Under the pieces are notes generated by a model, which was not told the DNA's origin, ran no database searches, and saw only the letters and a program-made list of their open reading frames with translations. Of a stretch of 64,000 bases of DNA, positions 35,948 to 43,799 are shown piece after piece. The stretch spans positions 62,001-126,000 of the forward strand of contig NZ_BJEA01000003.1 in assembly GCF_005405425.1 (NCBI RefSeq). Direction: 5' to 3'. The DNA comes from Lactiplantibacillus modestisalitolerans (GTDB lineage Bacteria; Bacillota; Bacilli; Lactobacillales; Lactobacillaceae). A program made the translations under genes and the position numbers. How positions within the stretch are numbered: the first letter of the stretch is position 1; each line of letters opens with the position of its first letter.

Positions 35948-37971
35948 CACCCAACTATACCCTTAGCGGACGGTATCGAATCGTCCGGTCCTTAGGTGAA
36001 GGTGGGATGGCCAACGTTTATTTGGCACACGATTTAATTTTAGATCGAGACGTCGCGGTAAAGCTCTTACGTTTGGATTTACGGGATGATCCGAAGACCA
36101 TCAAGCGTTTCCAGCGGGAGGCCCTCGCGACGACGGAGCTGGTTCACCCGCACATCGTGAGTTTGTACGATGTCGGGGAAGAAAACGGGATGCAGTACTT
36201 AGTAATGGAGTACGTCAAGGGGATGGACTTGAAGAATTATATCAAGTCCCAGTTCCCACTACCGTTGCAGCAAGTGCTCGATATTATGGCTCAAATTTTA
36301 AGCGCGGTGGCGACCGCCCACGCGCACAACATTATTCACCGGGACCTTAAGCCCCAAAATATTTTAATTGACGAAGCCGGCAACGCAAAAATTACGGATT
36401 TCGGTATTGCGGTGGCGTTGTCGGAGCACACGATGACCCAAACCAACACCATTTTGGGTTCGGTCCACTATTTGTCGCCCGAACAAGCCCGTGGCAGCAT
36501 GGCGACGAAGCAGTCGGATATTTACTCGCTCGGGATCATCTTGTACGAGATGTTGACGGGTTCGGTACCGTTTAATGGTGAAACCGCGGTTTCGATTGCG
36601 TTAAAGCACTTTCAAAGCGCAATCCCCTCGGTACGGGATTACGATGCGGATATTCCGCAGGCCCTTGAAAACGTGGTGTTACGTGCAACGGCCAAGGATC
36701 CCCGGAACCGTTACGCCGCGGTTGAAGATATGGCGGCTGACTTAAAAACCACGTTGGCGCCAGCCAGAGCGGGTGAAAAGCGCTTTGAACCCGCTGATTT
36801 AAACATTGATGAAACTAAAATTATGCCCAGCGCGGATATTCAGGCGGCCTTAGCTGCTAGCCAGGATGGTAAGACGCAGGTCATGCCGCGGGCACACGAA
36901 GCACCAGCTAAACCGAAACCGGCCGCTTCCAAACCCGCTGAAGCGACCCCGGAAGATAAGCCGTTACCGAAACGGTCGTGGGCGAAGCGCCACCCGTTAC
37001 GGCGCAAGTTGCTGATTGGGTTAGGGATTGTTTTACTGTTTGCCTTAGCGGTATTGGTCGGTTGGGAGCTCAGTCAACCGCAAGCCACGACCATTCCGAA
37101 GGTGACTGGGATGACGAAGCAGGCTGCCACCGAAACGCTGGCAAAACGCCACTTATCAGTTGGAACCGTTCGGCGCGTCAAGAGTAATCGGGTGCGTAAA
37201 AATCAAGTGATCAAGTCGACACCAGGTGCCAAAACATCGGTTCCGGAGCGCTCTAAGATTGGGTTGACTATTAGTAGCGGTGCCAAAGAGATGAGTTTTG
37301 GTAACTACGTGAACGATAGCTATCAAGACGTGCGGCAAACTTTGAAGTCGGCGGGCTTTACCGTCAAAAAGGTCTACAGTACCTCGGACGTAACGGCCGG
37401 CCAAATTATTAGTCAGGACGTTGCGGCCGGCAGTCGGGTCTTACCGACGGATACGACCGTGACCTTCACCGTTAGCGCTGGGAGCCACTACGTTAACTTA
37501 AAGGATTTAACGGGTGAGAGTCAGCGCGACATTTTGACCTACGCTCAAGACAACGGACTAAACGTGAACTTTCAGCGCGGGTATACTGACGAGCAAAAGG
37601 AAGGCTACTCGTATGACCAAGAGCCCGATGGGGGCACTAACGTCCGTTCGGGTTCCACGGTGACCGTAATGATGTCACGTGGTAATCAACCGACTAATCA
37701 GCCGGACCCTAAAAACTTTTACGTTAAGGTCACCATTCCGTTTAAGGCCTTAACGGCGGCAGCCCCTCAGGCTAATAACGTTAAGATCTATTTGGAAGAC
37801 GATACCCATACGCGGGAGACGCTTTACCGGGAGTTAACGATTATGCATGATACCCGGATTAGTTTACCGTTTCAATTAACGGGCGATTTGAAGGGCCGGT
37901 ACCGAATCGTTCGCAACGGGGTGACGATTGCCAATAAGACGCAAATTACGGCCGAAGACGCAACAAATTAA
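35944..37971 (+). CDS. stkP: PASTA-domain Ser/Thr protein kinase
   Basis: A 675-residue membrane kinase that senses muropeptides or lipid II and controls cell wall growth. The kinase domain (about 1-275) has the glycine loop GEGGMANVYLA, HRDLKPQNIL, and DFGIAVAL. A Pro/Ala/Lys-rich linker leads to one membrane span at about residues 354-378 (LLIGLGIVLLFALAVLVGW). Three PASTA repeats follow outside (about 382-585), then an extra extracellular domain of about 85 residues. The order stp-stkP-rsgA is conserved in Firmicutes. Confidence 0.96.
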   Translation: MTPNYTLSGRYRIVRSLGEGGMANVYLAHDLILDRDVAVKLLRLDLRDDPKTIKRFQREALATTELVHPHIVSLYDVGEENGMQYLVMEYVKGMDLKNYIKSQFPLPLQQVLDIMAQILSAVATAHAHNIIHRDLKPQNILIDEAGNAKITDFGIAVALSEHTMTQTNTILGSVHYLSPEQARGSMATKQSDIYSLGIILYEMLTGSVPFNGETAVSIALKHFQSAIPSVRDYDADIPQALENVVLRATAKDPRNRYAAVEDMAADLKTTLAPARAGEKRFEPADLNIDETKIMPSADIQAALAASQDGKTQVMPRAHEAPAKPKPAASKPAEATPEDKPLPKRSWAKRHPLRRKLLIGLGIVLLFALAVLVGWELSQPQATTIPKVTGMTKQAATETLAKRHLSVGTVRRVKSNRVRKNQVIKSTPGAKTSVPERSKIGLTISSGAKEMSFGNYVNDSYQDVRQTLKSAGFTVKKVYSTSDVTAGQIISQDVAAGSRVLPTDTTVTFTVSAGSHYVNLKDLTGESQRDILTYAQDNGLNVNFQRGYTDEQKEGYSYDQEPDGGTNVRSGSTVTVMMSRGNQPTNQPDPKNFYVKVTIPFKALTAAAPQANNVKIYLEDDTHTRETLYRELTIMHDTRISLPFQLTGDLKGRYRIVRNGVTIANKTQITAEDATN

Positions 37972-37973
37972 GT

Positions 37974-38003
37974 GAAAAGTCATGCGAAAGGCATGACTTT
38001 TTT
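37974..38003 (+). terminator. stp-stkP terminator
   Basis: AAAAGTCATGC and GCATGACTTTT form a strong stem with a short GAAAG-type loop and Ts. The extended -10 TGGTACAAT at 38003-38011 starts right at its end, probably as the rsgA promoter. Confidence 0.88.
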
Positions 38004-38011
38004 GGTACAAT
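38003..38011 (+). promoter_or_regulatory. Probable rsgA promoter (extended -10)
   Basis: TGGTACAAT is an extended -10 element directly after the stkP terminator. No -35 is clear. It would restart transcription for rsgA-rpe-thiN. Confidence 0.5.
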
Positions 38012-38064
38012 GAAGCTAGTTCTTAAAGTGGACCGTACCAAAATTTATAAAAGGTGGTGCTAAT

Positions 38065-38961
38065 TTGAAAGTTGGACAAATTCGCCAGTCATTGAGCGGC
38101 TTTTACGACGTTTATGCTGACGGGCAACTATACCGGACGCGGGCGCGGGGCAATTTCCGCAAACGTAAAATTACGCCGTTGGTTGGCGACCAGGTGGAGT
38201 TTGACAGTACGACGCCGCAGGAAGGGTACGTTTTAAAGGTTTTGCCGCGCCAGACACAGTTGGTACGGCCTCCAGTCGCAAACGTTGATTTGGCAATCGT
38301 CGTGACCGCAACCACGCCGCAGGAGTTCTCAACGAACTTACTTGACCGCCAGTTAGTCGCGTTGGGGGTGGCTGGGATTGACGCGGTAATTTACTTTGCC
38401 AAAACGGATTTATTAAGTGATGCGGACTATCAGGACCGCCAAACGTTGGCGGCCGCCTATCGTAAAATTGGGTATCCCGTTATTTGTGATCGGACCGCCT
38501 TTTCAGAAGCGGCCTTAACGATGGTTAAACGGGCGCTGGCCGGCCACGTAGCGGTGGTTATGGGTCAAACTGGGGCCGGTAAATCAACCCTGTTGAACCA
38601 CTTGGAGCCTGGCTTGGCGTTAGCGACCGGTGAAATTTCACAGGCGCTTAACCGAGGGAAGCATACGACGCGTAAAGTTAGTTTGATTCCGGTTGCGGAC
38701 GGTTTAGTGGCAGATACCCCGGGCTTTTCCTCGTACGAAGTGTTCGACATTGCTGCTAACGAGTTAACCCACTATTTCCCAGAGTTCGTGCGGTTGAGTG
38801 CGGACTGTAAGTATCGCGGTTGCGTGCATATCAACGAACCGCACTGTGCGGTGAAAGCAGCCCTCGATGCCGGCCAGTTATTAACGAGTCGGTACGACAA
38901 TTATTTACAGTTTTATGAAACCATCAAAAATAAAAAAGTGGTTTATAACAAGAAAAAATAA
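38065..38961 (+). CDS. rsgA: Ribosome small subunit GTPase RsgA
   Basis: A 298-residue circularly permuted GTPase that helps 30S maturation. An N-terminal OB fold (about 1-65) is followed by the G motifs, with the P-loop GQTGAGKST near residue 168 and [10 protein letters not shown] (G3). The C-terminal zinc knuckle [14 protein letters not shown] is complete. The start is a TTG behind AAGGTGG. Confidence 0.96.
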   Translation: MKVGQIRQSLSGFYDVYADGQLYRTRARGNFRKRKITPLVGDQVEFDSTTPQEGYVLKVLPRQTQLVRPPVANVDLAIVVTATTPQEFSTNLLDRQLVALGVAGIDAVIYFAKTDLLSDADYQDRQTLAAAYRKIGYPVICDRTAFSEAALTMVKRALAGHVAVVMGQTGAGKSTLLNHLEPGLALATGEISQALNRGKHTTRKVSLIPVADGLVADTPGFSSYEVFDIAANELTHYFPEFVRLSADCKYRGCVHINEPHCAVKAALDAGQLLTSRYDNYLQFYETIKNKKVVYNKKK

Positions 38962-38979
38962 AAAGTGAGTGAAGTAAAC

Positions 38980-39633
38980 ATGATTAAAGTTGCGCCTTCA
39001 ATTTTAAGTGCAGATTTTGCGAACTTGCAACGCGACGTTCAAATGGTTGAACAAGCTGGGGCGGACGCGCTGCACATTGACGTGATGGACGGCCAGTTCG
39101 TCCCAAACTTGTCGTTTGGAATGAGTACGGTTGCGGCGTTACGGCCGGTAACGTCGTTAACGTTAGATTGTCACCTGATGATTACGGCGCCCGAACGGTT
39201 TGTCGGCCAGTTTGCGAAGGCCGGGGCGGACCTGATTGGGGTCCACGTTGAAAGTACGCCGCACATCTACCATGCCTTACAGCTGATCAAACAGGCCGGG
39301 GTCAAGGCGGAAGTTGTTGTTAATCCCGGGACCCCGTTGACTCAAATTGCCGACTTGTTACCAATCGTTGATCAAGTTCTGGTGATGACGGTTAATCCGG
39401 GCTTTGGCGGTCAAGCGTTTATTGACGCGATGGTCACTAAAATTAAAGCGCTCGATGAATTAAAGCGGGAGCATAATTATCACTTTGACATTGAAGTCGA
39501 CGGCGGCATTAACGCCACGACCGTTAAGGCGTGCTACGATGCTGGTGCCACGGTTGCGGTTGCGGGGTCCTTCGTCTACGGAAGTGCTGATCCCGCGCAG
39601 CGGATCGAAGATTTGAAAGTAGCGACCAACTAA
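38980..39633 (+). CDS. rpe: Ribulose-phosphate 3-epimerase
   Basis: A 217-residue TIM-barrel enzyme that interconverts ribulose 5-phosphate and xylulose 5-phosphate. SILSADFANL, HIDVMDGQFVPNLS, VMTVNPGFGGQ and VDGGIN are the usual active-site blocks. I chose the ATG at 38980 (MIKVAPSILS) over the in-frame GTG at 38965, which lies 4 bases after rsgA and lacks a ribosome binding site. Confidence 0.96.
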   Translation: MIKVAPSILSADFANLQRDVQMVEQAGADALHIDVMDGQFVPNLSFGMSTVAALRPVTSLTLDCHLMITAPERFVGQFAKAGADLIGVHVESTPHIYHALQLIKQAGVKAEVVVNPGTPLTQIADLLPIVDQVLVMTVNPGFGGQAFIDAMVTKIKALDELKREHNYHFDIEVDGGINATTVKACYDAGATVAVAGSFVYGSADPAQRIEDLKVATN

Positions 39634-40286
39634 TGAAAGTGATTAATTTGCTAGTCGGCGGACCGACCGCCAACTATCCCGCCGACTTAACTCAGCGGGC
39701 CGGTGACTGGGTGGGGGCCGATCGTGGCGCCCTCCGCTTAGTTCAGCGCGGAATTACGCCCAAAATGGTTGTCGGCGACTTCGATTCGATTGACCAGCAG
39801 GAATTCGCGACCGTTAAAGCGGCCTTTGAAGGCTCGGTGATCGTCAAACCGGATCAGGACCATACCGATACCCAGTTAGCGGTTAAGTCGATTTTTGAAC
39901 GCTACGCTCCGGATGAACTGCATATCTACGGCGCAACGGGCGGCCGGCTCGACCACTTGCTGGCAAACGTTTGGCTCGTCTTGGACCCGTTCTTTCGTCG
40001 CTGGGCACCTAAAATTAAGCTCATTGACCGGCAAAACACGGTTCAATACTTCTTGCCTGGTGAGTACCAGCTGGAAAAAGAGGCCGATAAACGCTACCTC
40101 GCGTTCGTCCCGTTGATGCCGATGCACCTGACGTTACCGGATGAACTGTATCAATTAGCCGCGGCGCATAACGACTATCCAATTTCGTGGGCTAGTAACG
40201 AATTCGTCGGGACTAGCGGTCATCTCAGCTTTGATCAGGGCGTTTTAGCCGTGATTCAAAGTTGCGATGCGCAGCCGACCGATTAA
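39633..40286 (+). CDS. thiN: Thiamine pyrophosphokinase
   Basis: A 217-residue enzyme that makes thiamine diphosphate from thiamine and ATP. The N-terminal domain holds GADRGALRLV, VVGDFDSID and DQDHTDTQLA, the metal and diphosphate-binding motifs. GATGGRLDHLLAN follows. It shares a base with the stop of rpe and closes the rsgA-rpe-thiN unit. The cofactor it makes serves pentose phosphate enzymes such as phosphoketolase. Confidence 0.95.
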   Translation: MKVINLLVGGPTANYPADLTQRAGDWVGADRGALRLVQRGITPKMVVGDFDSIDQQEFATVKAAFEGSVIVKPDQDHTDTQLAVKSIFERYAPDELHIYGATGGRLDHLLANVWLVLDPFFRRWAPKIKLIDRQNTVQYFLPGEYQLEKEADKRYLAFVPLMPMHLTLPDELYQLAAAHNDYPISWASNEFVGTSGHLSFDQGVLAVIQSCDAQPTD

Positions 40287-40296
40287 TAAAAACAAA

Positions 40297-40340
40297 ACGT
40301 GCGCTAAAAGTCGATTAGCTGACTTTTGGCGCACGTTTGG
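40297..40340 (+). terminator. thiN terminator
   Basis: ACGTGCGCTAAAAGTC and GACTTTTGGCGCACGT form a 16-bp stem with one G-T pair and an 8-base loop. It closely resembles the recN terminator at 20679. Confidence 0.85.
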
Positions 40341-40788
40341 ACTATTATCGGTTGGTGATAGGTGGTATAGATCTGTTAGAAAGGGTGCCAGTTGAATTTT
40401 CAACAACTTTACGGTGACTATTAAAATGGGCGAGCTAAGTTGTGCCTGATTTTCTACGTCTTGTCAATAGGAATGTTGTTAAATCAATGTTTTATGATGA
40501 GAAGTTTAGGGTCTAGGTTCCGGAACAATGCTTTTCGTTCTGGAACCCAGGCCCTATTGCTATTAGTAAGTCTTTTGCAGAACTGACGTCATCGATTGAG
40601 TTTTTCTAAAGTTAGCCGCAAAGCTTTGGATTAAGGAAAGACTAGCCGGTAGTGGGTGTAACCATGGCTCAAATCGATGCCCGCAGTGTTCCAGCCAACC
40701 GGTGACACCCGCTGCTGGCGGCATCATTCTGATATGCTTTTGAGCGAGTTATTGTAGTTGGAATTTGCGCGGCCGATTATAAAGTTTA
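40341..40788. other. Structured non-coding region with repeat segments
   Basis: No gene is supported in this stretch between the convergent thiN and rpmB genes. It holds two strong hairpins. One spans 40508-40555 (AGGGTCTAGGTTCCGGAAC with its wobble-paired partner). The other spans 40645-40719, with 19-base arms and an inner TGGCT/AGCCA stem. The segment 40386-40433, read on the - strand, is similar to 43588-43637, and 40706-40720 is the exact reverse complement of 43555-43569. I read it as a degenerate repeat element or a structured RNA. Confidence 0.5.
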
Positions 40789-40815
40789 TAAAAAAATCCG
40801 TCGCGAGGACGGATT
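40789..40815 (-). terminator. rpmB terminator
   Basis: Read on the - strand, ATCCGTC and GACGGAT pair around a 5-base loop and are followed by seven Ts. Confidence 0.88.
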
Positions 40816-40868
40816 GAAGATAACAAAAAACGCCAGCCACAAAATAAATTGCGGTGACGATTTGTGCG

Positions 40869-41054
40869 CTAGACGCGCGTAACTTTACCTGATTTTAAAG
40901 TCCGAGCTGAAACCCAAACCTTCTTTGGTTTACCATCAACTAAAATGCGAACTTTTTGCAAGTTAGCTTTCCAGCTGCGGCGGCTGTGGTTTAAGGCGTG
41001 GGAACGCGTGTTACCAAAGTGCGTCCGTTTGCCCGTAACGTAGTCTTTTGCCAT
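40869..41054 (-). CDS. rpmB: 50S ribosomal protein L28
   Basis: A 61-residue protein starting [20 protein letters not shown], with [15 protein letters not shown] and [18 protein letters not shown]. It has no zinc-binding cysteines, so it is the C-minus form. The ATG at 41054 has AAGGAGG 8 bases upstream; a longer frame upstream lacks a site. It runs opposite to its neighbours, divergent from the Asp23-type gene, as in Bacillus. Confidence 0.97.
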   Translation of the reverse strand: MAKDYVTGKRTHFGNTRSHALNHSRRSWKANLQKVRILVDGKPKKVWVSARTLKSGKVTRV

Positions 41055-41115
41055 GTCGATCTGCCTCCTTCGGTAATCATTGATAAAAGGTCGTTGCTTT
41101 ATCATTCACTAGAAT

Positions 41116-41144
41116 AATTTATCATAGTTTCGGGGTGGTTGCAA
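41116..41144 (-). promoter_or_regulatory. rpmB promoter
   Basis: On the - strand TTGCAA (41139-41144) and TAAATT (41116-41121) have a 17-base spacer. They lie 60 bases before the start codon. Confidence 0.6.
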
Positions 41145-41238
41145 TACATTTCTATCAAGTAATTTTACTTTACTGCTGAATTCCGCCAGCCCGGGCTTTG
41201 TTCAGGGTGGCGCTTAATTTTTCTTTCCTACGTCGTTG

Positions 41239-41247
41239 TGCTATGAT
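41239..41247 (+). promoter_or_regulatory. Promoter of the Asp23-fakA-type unit
   Basis: TGCTATGAT at 41239-41247 is an extended -10 element 43 bases before the gene. The -35 region is weak. Confidence 0.55.
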
Positions 41248-41290
41248 AAACTATCGTAAATGAACGCGTTAAAATAAGGAGGCTGTTTTC

Positions 41291-41653
41291 ATGGCTGTCA
41301 AAATCAAAACGCAATTTGGAACGATCGATATCGATAACGATGTAATTGCAACCGTCGTCGGTGGCGCCGCAACGGATAATTACGGCGTCGTTGGGATGGC
41401 GAGTCGGAATCAAATTCGCGATAATTTAAATGAAATTTTACGGCGCGAAAATTATGCACGGGGCGTGGTTGTTCGCCAAGAAGATAACGGCGTCGCAATC
41501 GATGTCAATATTATTGTGAGCTACGGGACCAAGATTTCCGAAGTTTCACGCAACGTCCAATCCAAGGTCAAATATAATTTGCAAAACATGCTTGGCGTTA
41601 CGGCCAATTCGGTCAACGTCATTGTCCAAGGTGTGCGGGTAATGAACGACTAA
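41291..41653 (+). CDS. Asp23/Gls24 family protein (YloU-like)
   Basis: A 120-residue protein of the Asp23 family, second of this family in the window. It starts MAVKIKTQFGTIDIDNDVIA and contains the conserved VDVNIIVSYGTKISEVSRNV and VNVIVQGVRV. It precedes the fatty-acid kinase gene, as yloU precedes yloV in Bacillus, so a link to membrane lipid homeostasis is plausible. AAGGAGG lies 7 bases before the ATG. Confidence 0.93.
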   Translation: MAVKIKTQFGTIDIDNDVIATVVGGAATDNYGVVGMASRNQIRDNLNEILRRENYARGVVVRQEDNGVAIDVNIIVSYGTKISEVSRNVQSKVKYNLQNMLGVTANSVNVIVQGVRVMND

Positions 41654-41688
41654 ATCGAAATTGGTGGAAGCCAAGGAGGAATTTTGAA

Positions 41689-43392
41689 TTGAAAATCACC
41701 ACGATTACTAACCTTGAATTTGGCAAAATGGTGCAAGCTGCGTCGCAGAAATTGAACCAACGCGCTGAATTCATTAATTCGTTGAACGTTTTCCCGGTAC
41801 CAGATGGTGATACCGGTACAAATATGAGTTTATCCATGGCCAGTGGGGCCAAATACGAACGCGAAGAAACGAGTACCCAGGTCGGCGACTTAGCCGCTGC
41901 CTTAGCCAAGGGCTTGTTAATGGGTGCGCGGGGCAATTCCGGCGTTATTTTATCCCAAATTTTCCGGGGCTTTTCAAAGAGCATGGCGGGAAAAGCAACC
42001 TTAGACGCAACCGACTTAACGGAAGCGTTCGCTGCGGGTGCCCAAACGGCTTATAAGGCCGTGATGAAGCCGACGGAAGGGACAATCTTAACGGTTATCC
42101 GTGAAGCCGCCGGTGCTGGTAAAAAGGCCGCTAAGAAGACTGATGATATTGAAGAAATCATGAATGAGATCGTGAAAGCGGCGGAAGCGGCCCTCAAATC
42201 AACGCCAGATTTACTGCCCGTTTTGAAGCAGGTCGGTGTTGTGGATTCCGGTGGTCAGGGGTTAACCTTTGTGCTGGAAGCCTTTAGTGACGCACTAAGT
42301 GGTCGGATTGATGAATCTGATGACTACGTTCCTGACGACGCGGAAATGGATTCAATGATTGACGCGGCCCACCACCAGAGTGTGCAGGGTCAACTTGATC
42401 CGAGTGACATTAAGTACGGTTACTGTACTGAAATCATGGTTCGGTTGGGTGATGGCAAGGAAGTTGATCACAAGTTTGATTATGACACTTTCTACGATTA
42501 TCTCGCCAAGTTAGGGGACTCACTACTCGTCATCAACGATGACGAAATCGTTAAGGTTCACGTGCACACGGAACATCCGGGTGACGTGATGACCTGGGGC
42601 CAGCGGTTCGGGGCTTTGATCAAGGTTAAGGTCGATAACATGCGCCTTCAACAAGAGACCATTATGGAACATGACCAGCAACCAGCTGAAACCGCTGAAG
42701 AAGTGGCCCAGTCCGCTGCGCCTAAGATCGATATGAAGGGGTACGCGGTTATTTCGGTTTCATCCGGTGACGGTTTAACGAAGCTCTTCAAGGGCTTAGG
42801 GGTCACGAACATCATTGCTGGTGGTCAAACGATGAACCCAAGCACGGCTGATATTGTGGATGCTATTAAGGCGAGTGGTGCTAAGCAGGCCCTCGTGCTA
42901 CCGAATAATAAGAACATCTTTTTAGCTGCCGAACAAGCGGCCGACGTTGCTGATATTCCGGTTAAAATCGTGCATACGAAGACCATCTCGCAGGGGATGA
43001 CGGCGATGCTCGCGTTCAATCCGAATGCTGAGTTACTTGAAAACCAAGAGGATATGGAATCCACGTTGAGTACGGTCATTAGTGGGCAAGTCACCCACGC
43101 CGTTCGCGACACGACCATTGATGGCTTGGCAATCAAGAAAGATGATTATATGGGCTTAGTTGACGGCAAGATTGTCGTAACGAACCCGGATCGCGACGAA
43201 GCCACCCTTGAGATGGTTAAGAAGATGCTGGACGAGGTTAGTGAACTCGTCACGATTATTTACGGTGAGGACGCCACGAAGGCTGACGCCGAAAAACTTG
43301 GTCAGGCTATTCAAGGGCTGGACGATGAGTTGGAAATTGAAATTCACGAAGGTGACCAACCCGTTTATCCGTACTTAATCTCAGTTGAATAA
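41689..43392 (+). CDS. fakA: DAK2 domain fatty acid kinase subunit FakA
   Basis: A 567-residue protein of the YloV/FakA family. With a FakB partner it phosphorylates exogenous fatty acids. The N-terminal DhaL-type kinase domain (about 1-200) holds FPVPDGDTGTNMSLSM with the magnesium-binding aspartates. The middle and C-terminal parts carry GYCTEIMVRLGDG and the domain that contacts FakB. The start is a TTG with AAGGAGG 9 bases upstream. No fakB gene is in the window. Its acyl-phosphate product enters the same pathway as PlsX, encoded 2.5 kb downstream. Confidence 0.92.
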   Translation: MKITTITNLEFGKMVQAASQKLNQRAEFINSLNVFPVPDGDTGTNMSLSMASGAKYEREETSTQVGDLAAALAKGLLMGARGNSGVILSQIFRGFSKSMAGKATLDATDLTEAFAAGAQTAYKAVMKPTEGTILTVIREAAGAGKKAAKKTDDIEEIMNEIVKAAEAALKSTPDLLPVLKQVGVVDSGGQGLTFVLEAFSDALSGRIDESDDYVPDDAEMDSMIDAAHHQSVQGQLDPSDIKYGYCTEIMVRLGDGKEVDHKFDYDTFYDYLAKLGDSLLVINDDEIVKVHVHTEHPGDVMTWGQRFGALIKVKVDNMRLQQETIMEHDQQPAETAEEVAQSAAPKIDMKGYAVISVSSGDGLTKLFKGLGVTNIIAGGQTMNPSTADIVDAIKASGAKQALVLPNNKNIFLAAEQAADVADIPVKIVHTKTISQGMTAMLAFNPNAELLENQEDMESTLSTVISGQVTHAVRDTTIDGLAIKKDDYMGLVDGKIVVTNPDRDEATLEMVKKMLDEVSELVTIIYGEDATKADAEKLGQAIQGLDDELEIEIHEGDQPVYPYLISVE

Positions 43393-43431
43393 TAACGTTT
43401 ACGGCCAAATGTAGGTTGACGCGTAAATTCA

Positions 43432-43502
43432 GATGATCGTAACTCAAGCTACGATCATCACGACAAGGGGAATGATTCCGAATTTAGGGATGATTCCCCT
43501 TG
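43432..43502 (+). terminator. Two tandem hairpins after fakA
   Basis: GATGATCGTA with TACGATCATC (43432-43459) forms a 10-bp stem. AAGGGGAAT with ATTCCCCTT (43465-43501) forms the second, with a partly paired inner part. A weak T-rich stretch follows. The second is likely the terminator; the first may be part of it or separate. Confidence 0.6.
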
Positions 43503-43734
43503 TAGTTGTTCTGGACTTGAAATTAGGACTCTATGCTAATTAGTGTTGCGGTTGCGCCAGCAGCGGGTGCTAAATTTAGCGCAAACTTGCCGGCTTATTT
43601 TAGTAACCACAGAGAATTGGTGGGAAATTCAACTAGCGATTTTTGGGGGATCTCAGCACAATTGATCTAGCGCCAAAATGAGCCGATCTACGTTAATAGT
43701 TGGCGTCCTTCTTACCATGGGCGCGGTTGATGGT
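43503..43734. other. Non-coding region with a repeat segment
   Basis: No gene is supported between fakA and the recG promoter. 43555-43569 (CGCCAGCAGCGGGTG) matches 40706-40720 on the other strand, and 43588-43637 resembles 40386-40433 on the other strand. TTGCGC and GCGCAA at 43552-43584 enclose an AT-rich palindrome (GCTAAATTTAGC). Confidence 0.5.
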
Positions 43735-43764
43735 TTGGTTTCCCGGAACGGTCTTTGGTATAAT
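43735..43764 (+). promoter_or_regulatory. recG promoter
   Basis: TTGGTT at 43735 and TGGTATAAT (extended consensus -10, hexamer 43759-43764) have an 18-base spacer, 36 bases before recG. Confidence 0.65.
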
Positions 43765-43799
43765 TAATAAGTAATTAATGGGAAGGGAGTGCGTGGCGC

